Under the pieces are notes generated by a model. It saw only the letters and a program-made list of their open reading frames with translations. It was not told the origin of the DNA and did not search any database. From contig NC_087083.1 in assembly GCF_026151205.1 (NCBI RefSeq), positions 14,384,944 to 14,444,943 on the forward strand: a stretch of DNA of 60,000 nt, given 5' to 3'. Positions 1 to 33,996 of the stretch are shown here, piece by piece (position 1 is the stretch's first letter; each line of letters opens with the position of its first letter). Source of the DNA: Bolinopsis microptera. Taxonomy: Eukaryota; Ctenophora; Tentaculata; Lobata; Bolinopsidae. Position numbers and translations under genes: made by a program.

Positions 1-23198
<23,198 letters not shown>

Positions 23199-23781
23199 GA
23201 CAGGCTTCGTATAGTAACTATCTAGAAGAGCAGAAATGTGCAATGTCCTGTGTCATGTAGCTCTCGTTACTATAATAATGTTTTAAAGTCAATTTTGGTA
23301 ATCTTTTTAATAATGTAATTGAACTTATTAACCTAGATAATTTTTGATTACTCAGTTTTATGAAGGAGCTATCTTGGTAAAATGTTTGTAGTGCTATGAG
23401 GTTGTTCACAGCTTGATGCGGCGTGGATTCTTTTAGCCGTTATATATGTTTCTTTTGAAAAAAATTTGTGATCGTTTTTCCGAGATTTTGCCGGTTGTAT
23501 TTGGGGTATGTGGATTTTCTGTGATGAGTACGTGGTTGACTCGTGTTGTCACTTGTTGATTGTATGGGTTTCAAGATGTTATTTGTTTTTGTAATATTTC
23601 GTAGTATTAATAGATTATTTTAACATTGTAACTTTGCAGCTATGTAATGTCGTGAGATTTATTATTACTAATATGTATATGTACTATTTACAGGATGTTT
23701 TACATGATGTTTAATATTTAATGTAACTCTGTTAACAACTGTCTCATTTGGTAACTCTCGACACCTCAACTAAACAAAAGT
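23199..23781. other. 5' flank of the ABCC gene
   Basis: Upstream of the start codon; presumably 5'UTR or promoter. AT-rich, with no CpG-rich block, no clear TATA element and no further upstream coding exon recognised. Confidence 0.4.
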
Positions 23782-24358
23782 ATGGATAAAGTATTGAGAC
23801 CGGATAGACTTGAACTGGATCTAGCTACATCAACTCAAGGAGGAAACGCAAAAACCTTGGAGCACTACGATGGACAACTTCATCGAGACACTGAAAGACA
23901 CTGTAACTAGTGACGAAGCTAAATACAAGGTTTTAATATACTTTGTTAGCCCTGATATTTTCCTGCACATATCGGGACTAACTAAATACACTGAAGCCAG
24001 CGCCCTATTACAGGCTCTATTCGTAAAGACGAAAAACCCAAATTATGCTTGTCACTGCCTGGCCATGAGAACCCATAAGGAAGGAGAATCCATCGAATTA
24101 TACTTGTTGGCACTAGAAAAACTAGCTAAAGAGTGTGACTTCAAGGATGTAACTGCTGCAGCGCACCAAGAGGAATGTATCAGAACGGCATTCATATCAG
24201 GATTGAGCTCACATCAGATCCGCCAACGGCTACTTGAGGATACTAAACCCTTATCTGACACAACTAAGGCAGCTACCACACTTGAGCAAGCCCTCAGGGA
24301 GAGTAAGCACTACAATCACCGGGCTTCAATACGTCCTGTCTATGACAAAGGCATGTAG
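23782..24358 (+). pseudogene. Retrotransposon gag fragment with a frameshift
   Basis: The segment from ATG 23782 encodes MDKVLRPDRLELDLAT, a typical gag N-terminus of LTR retrotransposons. The frame is then lost by one base near 23868, and 23870-24358 continues as DNFIETLKDTVTSDE through FISGLSSHQIRQRLLED, the helical capsid-like segment. It stops at VYDKGM without any zinc knuckle, protease or reverse transcriptase, and I see no LTRs. A truncated, inactive relic (Ty3/gypsy-like by resemblance) just upstream of the ABCC gene, on the opposite strand. Confidence 0.7.
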
Positions 24359-24624
24359 CCGAAACGTCGACAAAGAATTATGTTTTAACACACTGATTGG
24401 AGACTCTCACTTCGTCAACTACAATTCAAAATAAAGTCAATTTTACATGAATAAAAATAGTTCACATCACAATCACTATGTACTATGGGCGTACGCAGGG
24501 GATAGCCTCCCTCTTTTTGAAATTCGAACCTAGAATTTTTTTGAAAATTGCTATGTACAGCAACATGAAATTGTAAGAAATGATTTTAAACTACTTTATC
24601 AAAGCATTAATTAGCATCAGGAAA

Positions 24625-24890
24625 GCTAGAGTGGTTCCGATGGGCCTATGCAGCCCCTCGTCTATTCAGCCGAATGCTCGAGAAATCGTGTGTGAGGGTT
24701 GAATGAGGAGCTGTACATGATCAATACAGCGGAGCCACGGGCGAAGAAAGTGTGGTATAATACCTTAACCGTCGCTGGCCTTAGTTATCGATCCTTCCGA
24801 TTCCTATAAGTGCTGGTGCCGGCCATGCCGGGTGGTTTTCATGAATGACCCTGCTGCCGTGCAGCTAAACAACGTAAAGTAAAGTAATAA
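24625..24890 (+). mobile_element. SINE copy, body and tail (head missing)
   Basis: Shares tatgcagcccc, tactcagccgaat, cgagaaatcgtgtgtgaggg, gcgaagaaagt and taccttaaccgtc with the full copy at 50958. Ends in an aacaacgtaaagtaaagtaa tail. The tRNA-like head is absent. Confidence 0.7.
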
Positions 24891-25339
24891 GTAAAATATA
24901 AGTAAGTACCCAATCATTAATCATAATATGATAGCATGCTACGACACCGTAATTTGGCTCACTTCACAATTCCCATAATATAATGTAGATCTAGTCTCAA
25001 CCCAATCACCTGATCACACGTAATGAACAAACTTGTTACGCTTCATATCTCAGTCATCTGAGAAGCTATAACAATTTTTCAGGGCAAATGTTATTTAAAT
25101 AGCCAAACATAATTCAATACAATTTTGCTAGATCCGATCATTTAATCTATCAAATAAATGCAAAAAATTAACTTTCATTCAAAAAAAATTAACACGAATA
25201 TGTTTTGATTTGGTGCATTCCTCGTGCCTCGAATGAGTGGTGATAGTAAGCCAGAAAGAATTATTGCAAGCGGGCACTCAGTGATTGAGCTATAAAGGCC
25301 AATATATGGGTAATGACTTTTGGACCCCCTGTATGCATA

Positions 25340-28300
25340 AATTTTATGTAGCGCACAGTAGCGCATCTCGCCGATCTAGCGACATAATGTCGCTGTGAGA
25401 AGCCTCATTAAGTGCGCGGCGCGGCACAGTAATGCGCTACAAGCAATCATCAGTGTCAGAATAACTTACTATTACTAAATCCATATTTTCCATCCAAGCT
25501 CCTTCATAAATTAACTAAACTAATTAAAAACTTTTATTTTATTTTGCTTTTGTTCTCGTTTTTCGTTTCATTTTGTTGATTGCGTTTGCATTGCTCTAAC
25601 CAAAGCCCTCTCGCTTGCAGTAGCGCGCGATCGTGAAACAAGCGCGTCACGCAGTACGTGTATACACATGGCTATACACTAACTTCAAGTTTGTAGAATC
25701 GATGTTTTTCTTAGAGCACTCTTGAAACTGGATTTATCCAAACAAACATCATGTATATAAATATATTTATATTATGTTACCTGGAGACCCCAGACTTAAC
25801 GGGTGATGTACTCGTAAATATCTGTTCCATATATGCAGGAACGTCGACTAGTCCAACTCGGCGCGCGTCCTGGTATAGTTAATTGTAAACCTACAACCCC
25901 AGACTAGATATTATGTTCATAAAATAGAGATTTGGCAGAATTACAGCGCTGAGCGCCGTCTAGTAAGGAAATTGCTCGCTACTCTCACGTAAACGTATAT
26001 GCTCTTAATTTAATATAATGCAAATGCGAGAATATAATGTTCTTAATATAATGCGAGAAGCTCTAAAAGAGCGTTGACCATTGTTAATGATTTGGCCCGG
26101 CGCGCGCACTGGCCCGGCGTAGCACTTGCCAGAAATGTAGACGAGTAACATCCGTCAAAAAGAGCGCCGCGTATTTTGACGGATGTTATACTCCATACTC
26201 GTCTAAATTTCTTCGAAAAAGCGCGCCGCTTTCTTCTCGAAAGCGGCAAGTGCTACGAAGTAGTACGCGCCGGGCCAGACCATTAACAATGGTCAACGCG
26301 TATAATTGCGATTGGCGTACCAGGTATAAAATTAAAGATAGTGTGATTTATAAATATATTTATGATCAGGATGATCATGATTAATTACTCTACACTCGAC
26401 TGATAAGTGATTTTTTTCCAATCCAGTTTCTAGCTGGCCCTGAACGACTATTCAAAATCATAATATATCCTTTTGTAGCGCGATGCACTACTGGGCCGGC
26501 TGCGCATCATGATCAAATAATTCTTTTCACATCTTAATTGATCTTCGGTAAATCGGCAAAATGCAATGTAGGTTTATAACCTACCAGAAGCGCAGAACGC
26601 GCGCCGAGTTGGACTCGTCGACAATTGAAAAAAATATTTTACGAGTATAACCTGTTAACAAAATTCTCTATTGGGCCTTTCCGAGCTGCGAAGGATTGAC
26701 ATCGTGAATCAACTTAATTTAACTCTTTACACTTTAATCTGATTCCAAACCTAACGATCGCAATTAGATTTTGACCGTTCTGTGTACGTACATGCTTATA
26801 CGTTTTTGTTTTATGAGTAAGCTGTCATGTGGGATTGTAAAAATAAGCTACACAATCCGTCAGCAATTTCTTTCGCTACGATGAGGTCGTTGATTTATGA
26901 TTTGTAGACTTAGAGTGTAGCTGTATGAATATGATAGCTAGGACTGCAGTTGGTATCGTCTGTATGTCGTCAATAAATAACTAGCATGACACTACTACAC
27001 TATACAGTGCATATTGGCTCTAAGGCTCTTTAATCAATCATTGACAAGGACAAATGTATATTGTGTTGCGTTAAAAATTGACTCACGATTTCAATCCTTC
27101 GCATCTCGTCGATCTGTGGTTGCAAGAACAAAAAAGCTAGATGCGCGGCGCAGCCCAGTAGTGCATCGTGTATTCACATAGCCATATGTGTATACGCGTA
27201 CTGAGTGACTTGTAGCGCGATGCGTTACTGTGCCGCGCCGCGCACTCAATGAGGCTTCTCACAGCGAGATGCGCTACTGTGCCGCGCCGAGCTGCCATGA
27301 TTTGACATCGTCAATTAATGCGTGACGCACTATTGCAAGCGAGAGGGCTCTGGTTAGAGCAACATCGTGTACAACGTTAAAAGTATTTCTACGAGTCACG
27401 AGTACACGGATCATGTTTACTGGGCGGCGCTCAGCCTGTCATTCCGCCAAATCTTTATTGAACATAATAGCCTGGGGTCCCCAGGTAAGGATCATGTATC
27501 ATTGCATAATTCGACTTTCGCCCTGATACTAAATGAAATAACAATGAATGTTGCAATATACGTGATACAATTATCCAGTATTGCTCTAATTTCAGTGCAA
27601 AACACAAAAGCATATGCTGAAACCCTAACCCTAACTAAAAATTCGACCAACTTCCTTATATGGTCATATCACGTGATCAAGACAGTTTTTCGCCAATATC
27701 TCGGCAGGGGAGCATTTTAACCCTATGTCATGGGATGTGATTCTGAATCAGCGTCCGAAAATACATCGATTCAAGTTGATTCACGATGTCAATCCTTCGC
27801 ATCTCGCCGATCTGGTTGCGAGAAGCATTATTTGATGCGCGCGCGACCGGACCCAGTAGTGCATCGCGCTACAACGATTCAAGCTGATTTCAACTGTCGG
27901 GGGCCCTTTTAGAACAATCTTGAAGATCGACTATAGAGTGATTTAGCACGCTCGGATTAGGTTATGGGTTAGGGTTAAGGTTTTGACGGGTGTTACTCGT
28001 CTAAATTTCTTCGAAGTAGCGCGCGCCGCTTTCTTCTCGAAATGTTATGGCCCGATGGCAAGTGCTACGAAGTTTCACATAGCCATGTGTCGACTACGCG
28101 TACTGCGTGACGCGCTTGCTACTGCTTGCTACTGCTTGCTACTGCAAGCGAGAGGGCTCTGGTTAGAGCAACTACGAAGTAGCGCGCGCCGGGCCTGATC
28201 ATTAACAATGGTCAAGTTAGGGTTGGGATCAGATAAGAGGGTTAAGGTTTCGAATAGTCGTCCAGGACCAGCAAGAGAACGGGTTGAAAAAGTCACGTGA

Positions 28301-28420
28301 CAGTCGAGTGTAGAGTTGTAGCGCGATGCACTACTGGGTCGCGCGCGCATCAAATAATGCTTCTCGCAACCACGTATGCAGATCGGCGAGATGCGAAGGA
28401 TTGACATCGTGAATCAAAGT
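25340..28420. other. Cluster of GC-rich palindromic dispersed repeats between genes
   Basis: No gene recognised. Several modules recur in both orientations: (a) tgtagcgcgatgc...gcgcatc and gcgagatgcgaaggattgac (about 25350-25445, 26475-26515, 27085-27180, 27205-27310, 27770-27875, 28318-28415, and 39590-39670); (b) ccaactcggcgcgcgtcc with acgggtgat (25798-25895, 26566-26660); (c) gggcggcgctcagcctgtca with ggggtccccagg (27418-27490). The last two also occur in the foldback core, implying common descent. Short ORFs here are not conserved between module copies. Confidence 0.6.
26058..26302. mobile_element. Inverted-repeat MITE (about 245 bp)
   Basis: Left gcgttgaccattgttaatga then tttggcccggcgcgc is matched by the inverse of gcgccgggccagaccatta then acaatggtcaacgc at the right end: about 34 bp with two mismatches. 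Internally it has acatccgtcaaaa and ttttgacggatgtt inverted. A related half-copy (tactcgtctaaatttcttcg, cattaacaatggtcaa) is at 27985-28215. No coding capacity. Confidence 0.65.
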
Positions 28421-28601
28421 GTAGAGTGATTAATTATCATCCTTCACCATTGCTATCATGGTTAGATGAATGTCCGGTATTTATCGTATTGTAATTGAAG
28501 ACTAAAACATATTGACCTGATCATTTTTGAATATTTGATGATTTCGAAGTTTAATCAAATGTCTAATTTACTTTTAGTTTTTTATATTATATATTGAGTT
28601 G

Positions 28602-28696
28602 TATCACGTTGTGACCCCCACGGTCGTTTCACTATATAGTGACGATACAGGGGGAGCCGCACACTCGTGCGCGGCGGGTCATACAACGTATGACAA
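28602..28696. mobile_element. 95-bp palindromic insertion with 11-bp target-site duplication
   Basis: ATATTGAGTTG flanks both sides (28591-28601 and 28697-28707). The insert begins tatcacgttgtgaccc and ends gggtcatacaacgtatgaca, imperfect inverse copies, with internal hairpins tcactatatagtga and cgcacactcgtgcg. A very small non-autonomous element. Confidence 0.6.
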
Positions 28697-29075
28697 ATAT
28701 TGAGTTGGGTTTTATGAAACTAAATACTAAGTGAGTGTAAATTTTTTCAAACAAAGGTCTTTAACAGTAGGTATAACTACATTTTTCAAAACAAATATTC
28801 GTTTTTTTGATATTATAAAGCACAGATTTATGTTATCTACTGGATTTTAGTATACTAGAATATGTAATAAATGAAAACGACACTATTTACTCATGCGACA
28901 CAATATCAATCTTAACAAATATGGTCACTGGCGTGAATGAAGAATGTAGCGGGGAATTTAAGGTACATTTACACCAGCGATAAAATAATAATGTTAGGAA
29001 AATATTTCTACTACTCACTACTATACACTGTAAATCGTTTATAATTCCACTTTTTCTCTCTAGTTCGAGCAAATA

Positions 29076-29081
29076 TTTATT
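29076..29081 (-). terminator. Polyadenylation signal AATAAA of the secreted repeat gene
   Basis: AATAAA on the minus strand, 34 nt after the stop codon at 29115. Confidence 0.5.
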
Positions 29082-29114
29082 AAAAATTGTGATGATCCTT
29101 TGCTTGGTTGCTGA

Positions 29115-32100
29115 TTAGTTAGAAAATGGTACTGCCGCTCCAGGTAGATGCTCCTCCTGAAATATTAGTACTTAGTAAGAACCAAATTAGTAAGAAGCAT
29201 TACTGTTCAATCTGAAATAAGCCATGTCGAAAAAGTGATCACTGTTAACAGTTAAGTTGCATTAACTGTGAGATACGTTTTGCTGGATTGGGTTTGAGGA
29301 CCTTGGAAGGTTTCCGTGAGAAATTTGTCGTCTGGGATTGTAACTTTCATAGACCGGTTAAGTTTTCGCTGAATATAGTGCCCACTAGCATATTGGTGAT
29401 CGAGGTGATCAGGAGAGCAAAGCTTTTTAACAGTACTAAGTATAAAATGGAATAAAATAACTTTGTTTTAGTTTTACCTCCGTGTCCCCCTACAAATAAC
29501 AAAGTCACTACAATTTCCCCACTCTACGTATGATTTTACCTCAATGTCCCAGGCCCCTTTTCCAGCTACTCCATGCAGCTCCTCATTAGATCGCCACACT
29601 TGAGCCTGGTTGCTTTCCTCTGATTCCCAGACACCGTTACCTAACAAAACATTTATATTCATACCTTTTAAAAATTCACGCGAGAATTCATCCATTCAGC
29701 AGTAGTAATTTCTCTAATTATTTCTGTTTTCAGCAAAATTACCATTAACGCCAAATTCTTCTTCAGACATCCACTGTCCTCGTCCTGTAAAGGTATAATC
29801 TAGATAGTGTCTTACAACGTACCCAAATTTAGCTGCTCATCAGTCAAACAATGGATCAAAAGTTTGGACGAAATTTAAAAACTCATTGGGTTGAACATCT
29901 CCATAAATCAAATTTAACGTTTTAAATTAGTAAATATTACATTTTCATGACAGCAATTAATCAAAACGGTTGATACTAAGTTATATGCAGATTCAAAACC
30001 CAAAATTTTTCCGGTTTCGATCAAATTAATGACTGATAAGACGAAATCTGGGTTACAAATAAATTAAAAGCTGAGTTGATTTCCTGCGAGTAAATTTGTA
30101 CTTCAAAGTATTCTGTTTTCGAATTCTCGATATGTTTCCATTTTGATAAATTCTAACCTTTTACACCAAACTCCTCTTCTGACCTCCATTGTCCTTTTCC
30201 TGGTTGATGAAACTTTTTAATTAGTTAATTCACGATTGTTTGTGCATGCCCACTAATAAATTGTGGGAACGCTTTCAGTTTAAATCGTTATGAACCGCTC
30301 ACATATTATATTACGTGGGTAGATTTTTACCTCTTCAGTAGAAATTACACTAGCAGTAGCATGAGCTCATTTGTCACTTAAATCTGAATAGTTTTCAAAC
30401 CAACCTTTAACACCGAACTCTTCTTCTGATAACCACTGTCCTTTCCCTTTAATACCAAACTCCTCGCTAGACTGCACCAACCCTGAAAACACAGTATTAA
30501 CTTTATGTGATCCTAACTAATCCTGGCAAGAGATTATTTATAATCTCAGGGAATAGTGATCGTGAAGGCGGTGAAGCCAATAACCTCTCCTATTCCAATG
30601 ACCATAGTGCGTGATGAAGAATCACATCCTTTTCGAGGTGCTACTATTAAGCATTGTAATCTGTCCTGGGTGACTCCAGTATAAACAGATGACGTGCAAC
30701 AAAACACTATGGATCTAGACAGGCAAAGGTCGATCAAAAACCGGGTGCGAGATGCTGGCAACTTCTCCTCTCTAAAAGTTTGCTACTGAAAAATTACACA
30801 CAAATCAAGGACGGTGTGCTTCTACCTCTGCGAGGTCGGGTGATACCAGGATGACGGCAACTGGGCAAAGCCTCAGGGACCCCAGTGGCCTGATGAGAAG
30901 AGTGGTTGCTCGTCATAACAACAGAGTAATTAGTCAACAGATCGCTCATGTTGACACTGATTTCAGCACGTCCAATCCTATCAACTACAGCAAACACGGT
31001 TCACGTACTGTAGTGCGACACGTACTCTAGTGCGACACGTACCCTAGTGCGAAACCTCCAAGATCGACACTGTCGCAGTAGAGTGCGCTACCTGGATCGT
31101 AGTGCGACACGTACCCTAGTGCGACAGAGAATTTTCAAGGCCGACACTGTCGCACTACAGTGCGCTACCTGGACTGTAGTGCGACACGATGACGAACTAA
31201 AGTGCGACAAAACACTTTACACATTCAATAAAAATTTTACTTTCCATTTTTAATGACGAGAGTGTAGTCGTGTATGAGTAATGGGGTTAAATATAAAATC
31301 AAAGATTGCAATCACAATATTCAAATCATTGTTCCAACACACTTCAACTAATCCATTCTGTCATAATCATCGTAGCTATCAATCACAGCGTTCAAGCGAC
31401 GGTCGTAATCAGTCCACTTCTTCAGTCGGCGAGGAGGTAGTTGTCTGAGCATCTTCATTCTTCTGGTTGATCTTCCATTGGGTTAGATCCTGCTCCTTCT
31501 TCAGGACGTCGATAAATCGCCAGATAGTAGGGTTGGTGCAGCCCATCAAGGGGGAGAGGAGGTTTGTGTTCCGACCCAGGTACGTTCGTAGTAGTCACTA
31601 GGCAGCAAAGGAATACATCTCCGAAGGAAGGGTTGCTTTCAGCTGCGTCCAGGTCACAGTAGTGTTGTTCGTCAGACTGAGACGTCCGGAGCAGGTCTTC
31701 TCAGTGCATCGCCAGTAGGTCTTGTCGTCGCGATTCTTATCCACTATCCAGGCAGTAGCGGTATCCGTCGTGGATAACGTTTCTTGAACCAGTAGTGCGT
31801 CCAGGAATGAAGGTGATTGAAGAAGACATGTTGATGTTGTTCGATGCTTTGGTAGAATCATCGTGATCTTATTTATGGCCCAAGCATATTAACTTGTTAT
31901 CCCAATCGGAGATATACCTTCATACGATGCGTGTGATAGGAATGAGGATCATATGCTGCTTACGAGTTACCCAGTGGATCACACACTGCATACGTGGCTT
32001 GAACTGACCCGAAGGAATTATGATCAGTGGATAACTTCGAAACACGTGATGTGAACCGACGAATCGTATTCGCAAGATCACTTCGAAATAAGTGACGTGA

Positions 32101-33883
32101 ACCGACCCGACGAATCACTTAATGGTCCATAAGAAGGATAGGATGTGACCTGAACTTGGAAATAAGTCAGGATATTTTGTCGCACTAGAGTACGCTACCT
32201 GGATCGTAGTGCGACACGTACTGTAGTGCGACAGAGGGTTTTTGTCGGACTTCGCACTAGAGTACGTGTCGCACTAGAGTACGTGTCACACTACAGTACG
32301 ATTACCAGCAAACACTCAATGTACTTTGAAACCTGGAATGTTTTATCTTTAGTCAGCTCATCTTCACAGCTTTATCAACTCAGTCAGAACATTGATCACT
32401 ACAGTCGTGATATTTTGGGTATTACTGAAACTCATATGCCAGGATCTTGAAGTACACTTTTGGACAATGGTAGTCTACTTATTCATTCTGGTAGGGGAGA
32501 TGGTATCAAAAGGCAAGGGGTTGGCCTATGTATTTCCAAAAAGGTCAGGAACTCCCTGATCTCTTATGTACCTACATCAGAGCGGGTCTTAACAGCTAGG
32601 TTACACGGCAAACACCTCAACATATCTGTTGTTGTAGCCTACGCTCCGACTGACGGTGCTGATGACGGAGAGAAAGATCGTTTTTACAACGTTTTATCAG
32701 ACACGTTTGGTGAACTACCCCGACATGATCTGAAACTGCTACTGGGTGACTTCAATGGAAAAGTTACTTCAAACAGATATGGATTCGAGGGAGTTATTGG
32801 TGGAGAATCTCTCCATAGTTCGTCAAGCGACAATGGGACCAGGCTCATGGATTTCTGTGCAGCTGATCAGCCCACCAAGATCCGTATCTACAAGGCTGCT
32901 GTTATTACTATTCTGTTATATGAAGCTGAAGTGTGGAACACAACAAAGAAGCAGATGAAACGGTTTGAGGTCTTCCATCTGACCTCCCTGAGAAGAATCT
33001 TGAAGATAAAGTTGTTCTTCAATGTCTCCAATGAAGAAGTTCTCAGGCGTGCTGGAATTAAGTCTATCGAAACTTTCATCGGTGCGGCTAGACTAAGGTG
33101 GTACGGACATGTTGTCAGAATGCCAGAGACGCGGTTTCCCAATTTCTTACTGGATTGGAAACCAAACTATGGAAAGAGACTGAGAGGACGACCCCGCAAA
33201 GGCTTGACGGCCTGTGTACTCGAGGATGCGGCTGCATTTTCAGGTGTCGATAACATCAGCAGAGATGCAGTAAAACAGTTGGCGCTAAAGCGAGTGTAAT
33301 GGAGGAACATGTTACGCCGTAGAAGAGATGTGTGTGATGCAGGCCACTCCAACGACTAGGAGGAGACCTCTTCATGTAGCATGTATGTATGATCCTAACC
33401 GAATAAACGCATGTACTGAATTTTACATATCATGATACTAAAACATAAAGCAATTGCTTTCATAATAGTGGGTTCGATGATGAAGTTTATAAAATTAGGA
33501 AAATTAGGAAATTAAACATCATTAACGGTTTCCCAATTTTCATACCTGTATCATCTGATGACGATATGGACTTTCCACTAATACTGGCTACCGCAATAGT
33601 TCTGAAAATTGTCAAAAATTATCGGTGAAAAGAAGTAACTCAGTTGTATACCCGAATAAGTTAAAATTATTAAAAATACAATTTTTATTTTAATTGACGC
33701 AAATTCGACTGCATTCAACATATTTCATATTTTTCTGATATTTCTCTGATATTTTTCTTAAAACAAAGTAGGAGAAGAAGACATGAACAATAACTGGACT
33801 GGATACAAAATTTTGATTAACTTTTGTTTTTCTACAAAACACAAAAGTTATACTTACAAAATTAAAAGGACTGTTTTCTCCAT
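29115..33883 (-). CDS. Secreted cysteine-free W/E-rich repeat protein (7 exons, complete)
   Basis: Exons: 33858-33883, 33546-33601, 30405-30482, 30158-30199, 29743-29784, 29540-29640, 29115-29156. All GT-AG, all phases joining, 129 codons with stop. The N-terminus MEKTVLLILTIAVASISG is a good signal peptide: a basic residue, a hydrophobic core and small residues before GKS. Exons 3-5 carry GKGQWxSEEEFGVK units; exons 4 and 5 are each exactly one 42-nt phase-1 cassette. Exon 6 carries three diverged units (NGVWESEE, QVWRSNEELHGV, GKGAWDIE). The last exon encodes EEHLPGAAVPFSN and stop, with AATAAA (29076-29081) 34 nt further on. No cysteine in 128 residues, strongly acidic, no other domain. 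I do not recognise the family. A multi-copy peptide precursor or an extracellular acidic matrix or adhesive protein are possible; typical dibasic cleavage sites are absent (KGK and KGR instead). Expression unproven. Confidence 0.75.
29478..29489 (-). other. Candidate 12-nt microexon (GDTE) of the secreted repeat gene
   Basis: Between exons 6 and 7, gttatttgtag|ggggacacggag|gtaaaac has an acceptor and a donor around 12 nt in phase 0-0, and its end (gaca.ggag|gtaaaa) resembles the end of exon 6 (gacattgag|gtaaaa). Inclusion would give WDIE-GDTE-EEHL. Optional; the gene is intact without it. Confidence 0.35.
31004..32300 (-). mobile_element. Degenerate Mutator-like element with FLYWCH-type transposase remains
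   Basis: Inverted ends: cgtactgtagtgcgacacgt at 31004 matches the inverse of the sequence ending acactacagtacg at 32300, each followed by repeated subterminal blocks gtagtgcgacacgta and ctagtgcgaca. Inside, on the minus strand, 31598-31861 encodes an 87-residue piece with KTYWRCTEKTCSGRLSL, a FLYWCH-type zinc-finger half as found at the N-terminus of many Mutator-like transposases. 31409-31546 encodes NPTIWRFIDVLKKEQDL, and a neighbouring frame gives YDRRLNAVIDSYDDYD; both resemble the C-terminus of the same transposase family. The catalytic DDE core is missing, so it is non-autonomous. No flanking duplication found. In intron 2 of the secreted repeat gene. Confidence 0.7.
31409..31861 (-). 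pseudogene. Mutator-like transposase remnant: FLYWCH part and C-terminal part
   Basis: Two conserved ends of a transposase joined by deletion: the FLYWCH-like region (31598-31861, with stop) and the C-terminal WRFIDVLKKEQ motif (31409-31546), followed by a frame change into an acidic tail (KKWTDYDRRLNAVIDSYDDY). No DDE catalytic domain remains. Confidence 0.65.
32310..33299 (+). pseudogene. Internally deleted LINE ORF: endonuclease fused to C-terminal tail, reverse transcriptase missing
   Basis: From about 32328 the frame encodes TWNVLSLVSS and ILGITETHM, the start of an APE-type endonuclease; a TGA at 32448 interrupts it. It resumes in the same frame as a 279-codon ORF (32460-33299) with GVGLCISKKVRNSLI, VVVAYAPTDG and LLLGDFNGKV (endonuclease motifs). 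After FCAADQ it jumps straight to KIRIYKAAVITILLYEAEVW, RRAGIKSIETFIG, RLRWYGHVVRMPETRFP and RGRPRK, the C-terminal region of CFDP2/RTE-like LINE proteins. The entire reverse transcriptase is gone but the frame survives the deletion. Plus-strand, in intron 2 of the secreted repeat gene. Sequence left of the Mutator-like element (30546-31000) may be more of the same LINE. Confidence 0.75.
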
Positions 33884-33996
33884 GATGAAATGGATTCTTG
33901 TAAACTTGTCTGACAAAGGATTAGTTAATAATATTAAAAGAGTATAATTCAACGATCCCTAATGACTAGTTTTATTCATGGTACTATAATTACTAA

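Noticed and set aside
27367-27720. 117-residue plus-strand ORF
   Set aside because: Lies across dispersed palindromic modules, has no recognisable domain and is not kept in other copies of those modules.
27619-28225. Interstitial telomere repeats (ccctaaccctaac, gttagggttaagg; also 15555)
   Set aside because: Only two imperfect TTAGGG units at each place; too short to infer telomere fusion or insertion.
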